From NCBI GenBank assembly GCA_964019695.1, contig OZ026530.1, positions 45,369,716 to 45,433,715 of the forward strand: DNA of 64,000 nucleotides, in the 5' to 3' direction. Origin of the DNA: Loripinus fragilis. Lineage: Eukaryota > Mollusca > Bivalvia > Lucinida > Lucinidae. The position numbers and the translations under genes are program-made. How positions within the stretch are numbered: the first letter of the stretch is position 1; each line of letters begins with the position of its first letter. Below the pieces are notes generated by a model. That model made no database searches. It was not told the origin of the DNA and saw nothing but the letters and a program-made list of their open reading frames with translations. Positions 54,276 to 64,000 of the stretch are shown here, piece after piece.

Positions 54276-55310
54276 ATACCCCCGGTACGAAGTATATAGG
54301 GGGTATACAGTTTTTGCCTTTTCTGTAATTATGTTTGTTTGTTGGTTTGTCTGTCTGTAAACTTTATTTTCGTCAGAGATTTCTCAGCAACTCCTTGGGT
54401 TAGGAATCTGAAATTTGGTACAAAGCAACATAGTGATGAGTTGTATTATGTAACAAAAAACAACAACATGTTGCTTATCAGTCCCTTTATTTGTTCATTT
54501 TTCTTTCTATCCAATGGAAATTCCTGTCACAGAATTCACAGCTCCTATTGGAGCTTCAAATTTTGTGTACACCTTCAGAAAGGAAACGTGTATTGTATAA
54601 ATGGAAATTAAGATGCTAATCCTCATTTTGCCTTCTTTTTTCATTTTTCATTTTTCCTTCTTTCACTCTTATATAGTACATATGGACATTTTTTCTGTCA
54701 AAGATTTCTCAGCAACAACTTGAGTAAGAATTCTTACATTTGGTACAAAACTTGATAGTGATTAGTTGTATTGTGTAACAAAAGCACAGCGACTAATTTT
54801 TTATCAGTCCATTTATTTATTCATTATTCTTTCTCTCCAATGAAAATTTCTGTCGCAGATTTCTCGGTTCCAATTGGAGCCAGTGTTTTCAAATTTTGTG
54901 TACACCTTCAGGTAAGTTAAGTGTATTGCTTAAATGAAAATAAAGATGCTAGAGCTCATTTTGCTTACTTTTTCAATTTTTCCTTCGTTTACTCCTATAT
55001 AACACATATGGACGTTTTTGTCAGTTTTCTCAGCCACTACTTGATTTAGGATTATGAAATTGTCTGTACACTTTCGGGTAGGCAAAGTGTATTGTGTTAA
55101 TGAAAATTAAGGTGCTAATCCTCATTTTGCCTTCTTTTTTTCATTTTTTTTTCAATTTTTCCTCCCGTCACTCTTATATAACACATATTGACATTTTTCA
55201 TCAAAGTTTTCTCAGAAACTACTTCATTCTTTGACAATTTTGTCTTTTCTCTGAAAGTGTTACAACTTCTGATGGATACCGCCGGGGATATGTGAGCTTT
55301 GCTAACTTCT
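54276..55310. mobile_element. Hairpin-started tandem-unit element inside the integrase
   Basis: It begins TATACCCCC...GGGGGTATA (a 9-bp-arm hairpin with a 15-bp loop), then TTTGTCTGTCTG. Four units follow, anchored at TTTCTCAGCAACTCCTTGGG (54380), 54706, 55026 and 55207 (period about 325, last one short). It ends near 'GCCGGGGATATGTGAGC'. The integrase reading frames on either side show that this DNA is inserted. The architecture resembles Helentron-associated (HINE/pearl-like) elements. Confidence 0.7.
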
Positions 55311-55535
55311 TGCTTTAATTAGAAAAGACATCTATGATGCATAGTAAATATCAATGCGTACCGTTTGACTTTGATAATTTTGACAAATCTGCCAAATCTG
55401 CCTGCCATTGAGTATTAATTCCAGCCACTACTGTTTTGATTCGCAAAAAACTTTTTTTACAAATAGGTTTATGTAAAGTATAAGTCTGTTGTTTTTTTTA
55501 ACCAGTCTCTAACGTCTTTAAGTTTTACTTTTTTA
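55311..55535 (-). pseudogene. Polinton integrase, central part
   Basis: Recognisable parts on minus are 'VKLKDVRDWLKKTTDLY', a degraded ID.QWQADL-type segment (YSMAGRF in the shifted frame), and YLLCIIDVFS with the first catalytic Asp. Frameshifts and stops are frequent. The N-terminal region is lost to the element starting at 55536. Confidence 0.75.
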
Positions 55536-56075
55536 TACCCCCGCCTTGACAATGGCGGGGGCATAAAGTGTTACCCCTGTCCGTCCGTACGTACGTACCT
55601 ACGTATGTACGTACGTCTGTCCAAACTACGTCCCCTCTCTAAGTCGAATACTTTTGATCAGAATTTTTTTAAACTTGGTCACATTGTTTAATACCATGAT
55701 GTCTTCCTCAAGTTTGATAATGTTTCATAACACACCATGCTTTCAGTAGTTTTGGCCCTTTGTTTATGAAAATTCACCTGCTTTAAATCAGAACGACCAA
55801 ATGATTGTACGATTGGTTTGAAAGGTTTTCAATTTGCCTTTCTAGGTAAGATATATCTTTAGATACCATTTTCTCCTGAATCACGGGTCCAAAATCACAA
55901 TAATTTCACAGAAATGGCTCACATGTTGCCCTGCTACAACTGATCAGATGGTTCTTCTTTGCTGAACAACATGGCTACCAGAGCTTAAAATAGACATATC
56001 TTTAAATGCTATCTCCTTAGCTACATCATCTATTTATGTGCTAGGACCCAGGTGAGCGACCCTGGGCCCTCTTGC
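55536..56075 (+). mobile_element. Hairpin-ended element with GTCC/GTAC microsatellite
   Basis: It starts TATACCCCCGCC ... GGCGGGGGCATA (hairpin), followed by GTCCGTCCGTACGTACGTAC. It ends at GGTGAGCGACCCTGGGCCCT CTTG near 56075, with a short GGGCCC palindrome. The last 290 bp also occur at 30652-30960. Confidence 0.7.
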
Positions 56076-56467
56076 TTATGAATTATACTCTTATGCATAT
56101 TTAATTAGGCAGGCCACTAAATGTCTCAATTTTTGTTTTTGCAAATGAAAAAAAAGTTATTCTGTTTTGGTGGTTTTATAGTAACAAAATTGTGATAAAA
56201 AATTTGATTAACAAGGTTTTCACATGGGCCATACTTTTTCTTGAAAGTGCCCTACTTTTCACTTTAAATTTAAATGTCATTTACGCGATAAAATACAGGA
56301 TGTTTTTCTAGCTTGTTCAAATTTGAGAAATTAACTATTATTTTTTCAGGGAGCAGACAGCTAAAAAAACTAAATCATTCCTTCTAATTTTAAACCCAGA
56401 AATCACGCAGTTTTGCTAGTATTATTATCACAATTATTATCCTGCATAAATATTGAGTATGATTTTT

Positions 56468-58721
56468 AGCTCACCTGAGCCGAAGGCTCTGAGGTGAGCT
56501 ATTAGTATACCAATGACTCCGGCGTCCGTCGTCCGTCCGTCCGTCGTCCGTCCGTCCGTCGTCCGTCCGTCCGTCCGTCCGTCCGTCAACATTTTCAAAC
56601 ATCTTCTCCTCTGAAACTACTGGGCCAACTGAACTAAAATTTCATATGGAGACTTCTTAGGATGGGGGAACGAAAGTTTGTTCAAATGGTCCTGGTCACA
56701 TGACCAAGATGGCCGCCATGCCCATATATGGTAAAAACCCTTTAAAAATCTTCTTCTCCAGAACCAGAAGGCCGATGACCTTGGGACTTGGTATGTAGCA
56801 TCGGGGATGTGGGGCCTACCAAGTTTGCTCAAATGATGATCCTGGGTTGACCTTGACCTACTTAACGTCAAGGTCAAATTGGCTTCCTAATGCATTTTAA
56901 TGGGAAAAATTTTGAAAAATTGATTTTTTGAAAACTGTTGAAGCCAAAGTCATTATTCTCACTTGATATGTTTTATCTAATGTGACAATGGCTATAAATA
57001 AGTTCCAAAGGTCAAGGTTGACCTTTGACCTTTCAGCCAAGGCCGCTCATATTGGAGTCCCATCAATATATTAAAACATAGTTTTCTCAGAAACCATTTG
57101 GCCAATTGAACTCAAATTTCAGATGAAGACTCCTTACAATAAGTTAGCCAAGATTTATGCAAATTGATATGGTCACATGACCATGATGGCCGACATGCCC
57201 ATATATGGTAAAAACCCTTTAAAAATCTTCTTCTCCAGAACCCAAATGCCGATGACCTTGGGACTTGGTATGGAATATCCGGGATGTGGGGCCTACCAAG
57301 TTTGTTCAAATGATGATCCTGGGTTGACCTTGACCTACTTAACGTCAAGGTCAAATTTGCTTCCTAATGGATTTTAATGCGGAAAATTTTGAAAAATTGA
57401 TTTTTTGAAAACTATTGAAGCCAAAGTCATTATTCTCACTTGATATTTTTTATCTAATGTGACAATGGCTATAAATAAGTTCCAAAGGTCAAGGTTGACC
57501 TTTGACCTTTCAGCCAAGGCCGCTCATATTGGAGTCCCATCAATATATTAAAACATAGTTTTCTCAGAAACCATTTGGCCAATTGAACTCAAATTCCAGA
57601 TGAAGACTCCTTACAATAAGTTAGCCAAGATTTATGCAAATTGTTATGGTCACATGACCAAGATGGCCGACATGCCCATATATGGTAAAAACCCTTTAAA
57701 AATCTTCTTCTCCAGAACCAAAAGGCTGATGACCTTGGGTCTTGGTATGTAACATTTGGGATGTGGGGCCTACCAAGTTTGTTCAAATGATGATCCTAGG
57801 TTGACCTTGACCTACTTAACATGAGGTCAAATTCGCTTCCTAATGCATGTAAATTAGATTTTTTTTTTGGAAAAGTTGATTTTTTTAATACTGTTGAAGC
57901 CAAAAGCATTGTTCTCACTTGATATGTTAAGAGGCAATTCCAAAGGTCAAGTTTGACCTTTGACCTTTCAGCCAAGGTCACTCATATTGGAGGCCCATCA
58001 ATTTATTAAAACACAGTTTTCTCAGAAACCACTTGCCAATTGAACTCACATTTCATATGCAGACTCCTTAAGTTCAGTGGAGTAAATTTGAACCAAATGT
58101 TAATGGTCACATCACCAAGATGGTGGACATGCCCATATTAGGTAAAAACCCTTTAAATATCTTCAACTCTGGAACCAAAAGGCCAATGGCCTTGGGACTT
58201 GGTATATAGCATTGGGGATGTGGGCCCTACCAGGTTTGCACAAATGATGAATCTAGGTTGATCTTGATCGTTTTTACGGCAATGCCAAATTTGATTCATA
58301 ATGCATTTATTTTGGAAAAATCTTGAAATGTTCATTTTCTATATATGACTGTTGAAGCAGAAATCATAATACTTTGGAAAAATGTTAAACCTATTGAGAC
58401 ACTGGTTTTATATAAGCACCAAAGGTCAAGCTGACCTTTGACCTTTCATCCAAGGTCACTCATATTGGGACTGCTTTTTACATAGCTAAGCATCTTTTTC
58501 TCAGAATTCAATGGGTTGCTTGAACTCAAATTTCATATGGAGTATTCAGTAGATAAAACAATATAAATATGAAATAATTTTTAGGTCACTTGATCAAAAT
58601 GGCCACTGCCCATATATGGTAAAACAAAATATGATTAAATAATAAGCCATAGTTAACCTTGACCTATTTTAACATTATTAAGGAGATCAGGTGAGCGCTT
58701 CAGGACCTTCAGGTCCTCTAG
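56468..58721 (+). mobile_element. 2.25-kb Helitron/HINE-like element with 4-5 tandem 477-bp units
   Basis: It begins with a palindrome (AGCTCACCTGAGCC ... GGCTCTGAGGTGAGCT, 56468-56500), then (CGTC)n at 56521-56586. About 4.5 units of about 477 bp follow (anchors 56702, 57179, 57656, 58114, 58592). It ends with hairpin AGGACCTTCAGGTCCT then CTAG at 58718-58721, flanked by TTTTT on both sides. A 3' hairpin followed by CTRR is a Helitron signature, and tandem cores plus (ACGG)n are known from bivalve pearl/HINE elements. Copy 1 of the block (31346) lacks it. Plus-strand frames in the units are fortuitous. Confidence 0.8.
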
Positions 58722-58996
58722 TTTTTGTTTTAGAACAACTTATTGTATATAAATTATTTTATACTAGGAAAAGTCCTACCATCGCTACTTTTTTACAAAG
58801 ATAATCCCTGCGTCAACAATACTATTTACAATTTTTATCAGTTTTTTTTTGTTGAAGAACACTTTAAAGCCTTATTGATGATCTTTTTTTTCATAAATTC
58901 TGTACAAAATGAAGAATCTCTTTCTTCACTACATTTTTACATTCGAAATCACTAGTTTTATTTTGAAAACTTTGATACCTAACCTTTCCCTACTAT

Positions 58997-59092
58997 TTGT
59001 AAGCCTGTTTATTTGCAGGTCAGTACTCAGGAAGGCACATTTCGCCATAACTTAAAGATTGCTGACTGGAACGTAAAGAACCAACAAAAGCA
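58997..59092 (+). mobile_element. SINE-type 3' end
   Basis: 'CAGGTCAGTACTCAGGAAGG', 'GATTGCTGACTGGAACGTAAAG' and AACCAACAAAAGC form a SINE 3' domain, duplicated from 31637-31727 with the block. The head is not recognisable. Confidence 0.5.
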
Positions 59093-59631
59093 AAATAGTT
59101 TATTATATAAAAGATTCCTAATGTTTCAATGGTGGTCAAAACTTGTCAAGATTTAGAATTGAAACTCTGAGATACACAGGTCAATAAATGAATAAAAGTA
59201 CCATAGTACCATACCTATGACATACAGGTTTATGAAGATGAAATGTTGCATATTTACAATAAGATCAAATGGAGTGGGGGGGGGTCAGGTTATATGCTGC
59301 TCAGGGAGGAGGTCATTGTAATATTTTTTATTAAATTTTGTTAGGAGGGAGGCATCAAAAATTTGGATAATGGATGGGCATCTTTGCGGCCCCCAGCCCC
59401 TGACACTCAAATAATGAGCGGTTCCTTATTTACTACACTGCTCAAAATTTTAAAAGGAACACGGCGTATTTTGCCATTGATCACAATACAAATGCACGCA
59501 AAGTCTGACTCATAGCGTTTGGTTACCTATAAAGGATGATGCTTGTTGATAAAAATGAAGTAGTCTCTTTCCAGAAATCTCCATAGAACGCTTTTTGTTA
59601 AAATACCTCTTTTTTCAAAGCCAAATTTTAA

Positions 59632-60291
59632 CACTTTCGCTGCCAAGCACCTCAAAAAAACCAATACCTCAGTGCCAAGCATGTTTCAAGGACTCTTGAA
59701 TATTGAGGGTATATGATTTAACACAGAGTATCTCCAGAACCATTCAGCCTATCGCTGTGAAACTTTCACAGAATGTTGATATTATATAAAACTTTTATTT
59801 GAACAAATAAAATAGATAGTCACGTGACCTTTGGCGACCATTTTGGAAGCCATATTGAAAATATGAAAAATACCCATAAACAATTATTTTATGCAAAAAA
59901 TAGATAAACATCCATCTACATCAAGTGTCAAACATCAGGATCTATTCTGATATATTGTTTCTTCAGAAATAAATCAAAGTATAGCAGTTGAAGGGCTTAA
60001 TGCGTCCTATATGTCATCCCCACGGACATGTTTTCGATATTTTTAATTTCCACGAAATCTAATGACATTACAAACATGTTTGTAAAATCTATTCTTGTAC
60101 AGAAAATTGCGAATACCTCCATATACGATATTATTATGTCCCCTGAACATTTTGAAATACAGAACAAAGAGTTGCGTCCCTTATAACCGTTTAAAATAGA
60201 CAGCTATCAACCGTGCCTTTAAATTTCGACTGTAGTCGCGTTTGGAAGTAATCGGTAAATTCGAGTACAGTAGCGTTTGTCAGTGAAAGTT
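59632..60291. mobile_element. piggyBac-like MITE 1, second locus
   Basis: TTAA flanks at 59628-59631 and 60292-60295; CACTTTCGCTGCC on the left and CAGTGAAAGTT on the right. It is the paralogous copy of 7652-8310. Confidence 0.75.
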
Positions 60292-60632
60292 TTAAGATGA
60301 ATTTTTCAATCAAGCACCACAACAGCATCATTTCTGTACAGTCAACAGAATTTTAATGTTGCAGAAACCATTAGGTTATGATATTAACAAATTCGGAAGA
60401 TTCTACAGAGTTCCAGAAAAAAAAACGTCATTTTCAGGATAATTAAAAATTACAAAACTTGAGCCATGAAATTAAGCAGCGATTGTTTTTGATCCCAAAC
60501 TTTTACAATCTTAGAAAAATGACAAAAGAAACTGCATGGGTTTCTGTCGTATTGTCTAGGGAAACGCATTTCTTGTCTATTGGACAGGGGTTAACATTAT
60601 CACCAATGGAAAATTATCAGGTGTTCCTTTAG

Positions 60633-61301
60633 CACTTTCGCTGCCAAGCACCTCGAAAAACCAATACCTCAGTGCCAAGCATGTTTCAAGGACTCCTGAA
60701 TATTGAGGGTATATGGGTTCAACACAGAGTATCCCCAGAACCATTCAATCTATTGCTGTGAAACTTTAACAGAATGTTGCTAATATATAAAACTTTCATT
60801 TGAAGCAATAATAATAAAAATAGTCACGTAACCGTTGGTGGCCATTTTGGAAGCCATATTGAAAATATGAAAATGCCTATGAACAACTATTTTTGCAAAA
60901 ATAGATAAAACAACCATCTACACCAAGTATCAAACAAAAGGATTTTTTTCTGATACTATATTGTTAATGTTTCATCAAAAATAAATAAAAATATAGCAGT
61001 TGAAGGGCTTAATGCGTCCTGTATGTCATTCCGTTGGACATGTTTTCGTTGTTTTTGGCGTCCACGAAATCTAATGACATTACAAACATTTTTGTAAAGT
61101 CATTTCTTGTACAGAAAATTGTTTAAACATCCATATACGATACTATTATGTCCCCTGAACATTTTGAAATAAAGAACAAATATTTGCGTCCCTTATAACA
61201 GTTAAATAGAGAGTTATAAACGGTGCCTTTTAATTTCGACTGTAGTCGCGCTTGGCAGTGAACGGTAAATTCGACTACAGTCGTGTTTGGCAGTGAATGT
61301 C
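60633..61301. mobile_element. piggyBac-like MITE 2, second locus
   Basis: Paralogous copy of 8651-9320 with CACTTTCGCTGCC and GGCAGTGAATGT ends and degraded TTAA flanks. Confidence 0.68.
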
Positions 61302-61320
61302 TTATATGTATTGAGTTCCA

Positions 61321-61628
61321 CTGAAAGTACTTAATTGCAGTTGCAGATATACATGTATTAAAATGGCAAGAGTTAGATCACGTCATTTGCTTTTCACCTT
61401 GACAAAGTTGACTCGCTTTGTAAGTATGCTTTTTTTTTTTTTTTTTTTTTTACCTTTCTTTGGTTCAATTTGATCGGTGATAGGTAACACTATGCTGTTC
61501 TTGATTGGAATAGATGTTTGTCTTCGCACGTTGAAATAAATCCAGTATCGCAAAAGTAGGTCACTGGCTTGATATGCGAACAAAGGGAGCAAGTTACGAA
61601 ACATAGTGTTGGTTATTGTTTTTATTTT
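61321..61628 (+). repeat. 14530-type repeat, left part
   Basis: It matches 14530-14835 up to TTGTTTTTATTTT, where the 61629-63867 element interrupts it; a 25-T run at about 61430-61450 is private to this copy. The right part resumes at 63868. Confidence 0.88.
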
Positions 61629-62159
61629 GGCAGTGGCTAGAGGTACGGATCCGTACCCCTAGCCTGGGAGGCTAGGGATACGGATTCGTACCCCTAACCT
61701 GGGAGGCTAGAGGTACGGATCCGTACCCCTAGTATATTCTACCATGTCAGGCTACAGGTACAGACATATAACTCTGATGAGAAATTATCATGATTATAAG
61801 TGTTCGAAAATACCTTGTTGATGTGTTATGAAATACAAATCCAGCAAGTCGCCATTTGCAATGCGGGATAACTCTGTATAGTAAATAAAATATATAAAAA
61901 CGAAACACGAATTCGGAAATGGGACAATTGGTGCGGGATTTATGTTGTGTTATTATTATTATTATTATTGAAGATTAACCTCAAAAGAAAATATTTTTTG
62001 TGTGAAATGATACGACCTGTCAGGGTCCTTCGAAAAACTCCAAACCACCTCCAAACCACCTCTTAACCATCCCAAATCACTTTCTTAACACCCAGAATAT
62101 ATTTGTGATAGTATCAATAATTGAAGAAGAATAGATAGATAAATTGTATATTATAAATA

Positions 62160-62848
62160 AACCGTTGATTTGGGGTGCTCAAAAGAACCGTCTCATCGAG
62201 AAGACTCTTTTTAGCACCAACTATATGTCTGAAATGACTAGCAAATAAGTGATCTACGCATTATATATCCCACTAAACATTAAAAAGCGGACCAGGGTCG
62301 GCCCGCCAACGAAATGCCATTTGAATGGTGTTTTGCTAGCGGACCGATATTGGTCCGACATTGTGTGCTGGCTGGGTTTATTTGTTAGGACCGTTAAAAG
62401 TATGGACAAACTTGATATTTTTTAGATCCTTAAGGTACTTATGTTACTTCTATATAAGCACAAAAACAAATAATTAAATTGTACGGACTGACGGACGGAC
62501 AGACGGATGGGTGGTGTGTAAAATTGTATTTTCTATCACTTTTAACGTAAGTTTTTGGTGCTCAAAAGAACCGTCTCATCGTGAAAGCTCTTTTGAGCAC
62601 CAAAAATGTTTATCTGAAAATATAATAGTTGATTTACGCATTATATCAAAACAAACATCAAAACTAAACATAAAAAAGCGGGCCAGGGTCGGCCCGCCAG
62701 AAAAATGCCATTTGAATGGCATTTTGTGGGCGGACCGATGTGGGTCCGACATAGTGTGCTGGCTGGGTTTACTTGTCATGACCTGCAAAACGAAAAGACA
62801 GACGGACGGACGGGCGGACAGACAGACGGTAGACAGACAGACAGACGG

Positions 62849-62880
<32 letters not shown>

Positions 62881-62940
62881 TAGATAGATAGATTGAAAGA
62901 TAGATAGATAGATAGATCTAGATAGATTACCTCTGTTCTC
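62160..62940. repeat. Pearl-like tandem units with (GACA/GACG/GATA)n inside the large-TIR element
   Basis: Two units of about 380 bp (from 62174 and 62557) each have a hairpin made of GGTGCTCAAAAGA and its inverse TCTTTTGAGCACC (perfect 18-bp arms in the second), a GGGTCGGCCCGCC-TGGGCGGACCGA region, and a GACGGACGGACAG-type microsatellite. The second runs into about 120 bp of GACA then GATA repeats (62795-62925). They look like a nested HINE/pearl-like element. Confidence 0.72.
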
Positions 62941-63520
62941 TCATTCCTGTACTCCTGGATTTAAAGGTCTTGCCACCGCGTATACAATGAAATGATATCT
63001 CATAAAGCTTCAGACGTTCATAAAGTTTTTTGTCTGGCATCCGTGGCTGTGCCTTTACAATGGTTTGCGAAAGAATTGAACATTTTCTTCCTTCTGATAC
63101 TGCAGGATGGCAATTTCTAAAGAGGAAAAGTCCTCAAACGTTTTCCCTATGTTCAGCATTTGAGTCATTCTGACAAAGTGAGACTGAACATAAATTCTTG
63201 GAGTATTATAAATGAGCATTGAGAATTAGGCGGTTACATCAAACAGTTATTATTATAGGTATAATTATAGGTCTGGATACTGTTTGTACGGATTAGGCTA
63301 ATTAAGGACGTTCTTAAGATCTTCTTATGTCTTTGCGGTTGGACATTAAAACATTCAGCCAATCATTGTAATTTGTTCTTTTAAGTTTAAAGATGTCTTT
63401 GTGGTGCGTTATGCCGACCAATTAATCACAGAATGCTGTTCGCACCCTCGCTAATGACACAAACCGAAAGTGAAAACAGCAAAAACAAATCATGTATAAC
63501 AAGTTTTAATTTAATTTTAT
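62941..63520. other. Interior of the large-TIR element, no gene
   Basis: No domain or repeat was recognised between the microsatellite and the right inverted repeat. Confidence 0.4.
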
Positions 63521-63867
63521 AATAATAATGATAATAACAACAACACCACAACATAAATCCTGCGCCACTTGTCCCGATTCCGAATTCGTGTTTCGTTTTT
63601 ATATTTACTATACAGAGTTATCCCAAATTGCAAACGGCGACTTAATGGATTGGTATTTCATAACACAACAACAAGGTATTTTCCAACACTTATCATCATG
63701 ATAATTTAGAATTTCTCATCAGGGTTATATGTCTGTACCTGTAGCCTGACATGGTAGAATATGCTAGGTGTACGGGTCCATACCTCTAGCCTCCCAGGCT
63801 AGGGGTACGGATCCGTATCCCTAGCCTCCCTGGCTATGGGTACGGATCCGTACCTCTAGCCACTGCC

Positions 63868-64000
63868 TTTTATTTTCGGGTTCAAAAACTGTAACTTTGT
63901 TCCCCTAGACGCTCGTGCGGCAAATTTTGGCTCAAATTAACTGGCCCTCACTGCATCTTTACTCTTTCAACTTACATGGGCATTGTTATCGAGGGATACA
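63868..64000 (+). repeat. 14530-type repeat, right part (runs off the window)
   Basis: TTTTATTTTCGGGTTC through 'CTGGCCCTCACTGCATC' and 'CATTGTTATCG' matches 14826-14946. Confidence 0.88.

Larger units (their letters stand above)
50378..55535 (-). mobile_element. Polinton/Maverick (adintovirus-like) remnant
   Basis: A colinear minus-strand block carries, from right to left, a retroviral-type integrase, a small membrane protein, a penton-like protein, a small basic protein, a major capsid protein and a Cys-rich ORF. This is the gene complement of Polinton/Maverick elements. No DNA polymerase B, protease, ATPase or terminal repeats are inside the window. All longer genes have stops or frameshifts. 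It is truncated on the right at 55535 by a hairpin-ended element and cut internally at 54276-55310. Confidence 0.85.
55786..59437 (+). repeat. Duplicated block, copy 2 (copy 1 at 30652-32050)
   Basis: The homology covers both flanks of the 56468-58721 insertion and ends near 59437, after the 'AATGAGCGGTTCC' words. Confidence 0.88.
59510..61320 (+). repeat. Duplicated block, copy 2 of 7520-9362
   Basis: It includes two piggyBac-like MITEs in the same positions and orientation as at 7652-9320, then continues uninterrupted across CTTAATTGCAG into the 14530-type repeat. Confidence 0.9.
61629..63867. mobile_element. 2.24-kb element with about 330-bp inverted repeats and 9-bp TSD
   Basis: The ends are GGCAGTGGCTAGAGGTACGG and its inverse. 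The outer about 125 bp of each arm is a tandem array of 'GGATCCGTACCCCTAGCCT' type units; inversion then continues through 'CATGTCAGGCTACAGGTACA' and 'ACGAAACACGAATTCGGAA' for about 330 bp. TTTTATTTT is duplicated (61620-61628, 63868-63876) and the intact site is at 14815-14835. A 9-bp duplication with long TIRs suggests a Mutator- or Foldback-like element; no transposase is seen. Confidence 0.9.

Noticed and set aside
56617..57786. Repeated minus-strand frames of 65-86 codons
   Set aside because: They recur only because the 477-bp non-coding unit is tandemly repeated; frames break freely between units and show no protein motif.
62511..62891. 126-codon frame ending in Asp/Arg/Gln/Thr repeats
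   Set aside because: The repetitive C-terminus is the translated GACA microsatellite inside a transposon interior.

Overview
The window is repeat-dense, AT-rich, intron-era eukaryotic DNA. It carries spliced-looking C2H2 zinc-finger genes, tRNA-derived SINEs, Ty3/mag-type and other LTR elements, Penelope-like elements, a Polinton/adintovirus remnant and many hairpin-ended (GTCC)n elements. That mixture suggests a lophotrochozoan, most likely a bivalve mollusc; the species cannot be named from the sequence alone. No single-copy conserved housekeeping gene is visible.

Layout. 1-7.5 kb: mostly unrecognised DNA with SINE pieces and a dead mariner (4273-5618). 7.5-15 kb: a duplicated block containing two piggyBac-like MITEs, interrupted by a 5.16-kb unit (9371-14529) that has an 8-bp target-site duplication and an internal A-B-B'-A' repeat structure. 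15-20 kb: a complete, young Ty3/mag-like LTR retrotransposon (15018-20077) with an uninterrupted 1335-aa gag-pol. 20-41 kb: a tandem cluster of three paralogous C2H2 genes (24.4, 28.9 and 37.3-40.6 kb) plus a fragment at 21.6 kb. The units share upstream DNA and conserved AG splice-acceptor-like sites. Gene 2 is intact, gene 1 has one nonsense codon, and gene 3 is split by a Penelope-like insertion and a 1-nt frameshift. Between genes 2 and 3 lies an antisense-oriented non-autonomous LTR element (32987-35987) carrying a TatD-hydrolase fragment.

41-50 kb: MITEs, a hAT remnant, LINE 3' ends and a second Penelope-like copy. 50.4-55.5 kb: a decayed Polinton/adintovirus block on the minus strand (integrase, membrane protein, penton-like, small basic protein, major capsid and one Cys-rich ORF), cut by a hairpin-ended element. 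55.5-64 kb: hairpin-ended tandem-repeat elements, a second copy of the 7.5-9.4 kb block, and a 2.24-kb element with about 330-bp inverted repeats.

Because the window contains several internal duplications, many insertions can be compared with a paralogous copy lacking them, which gives base-level boundaries and target-site duplications. The zinc-finger genes are the only plausible host protein genes. Their most unusual part is an N-terminal array of 57-bp truncated finger modules whose copy number differs between paralogues (5, 3 and at least 2).
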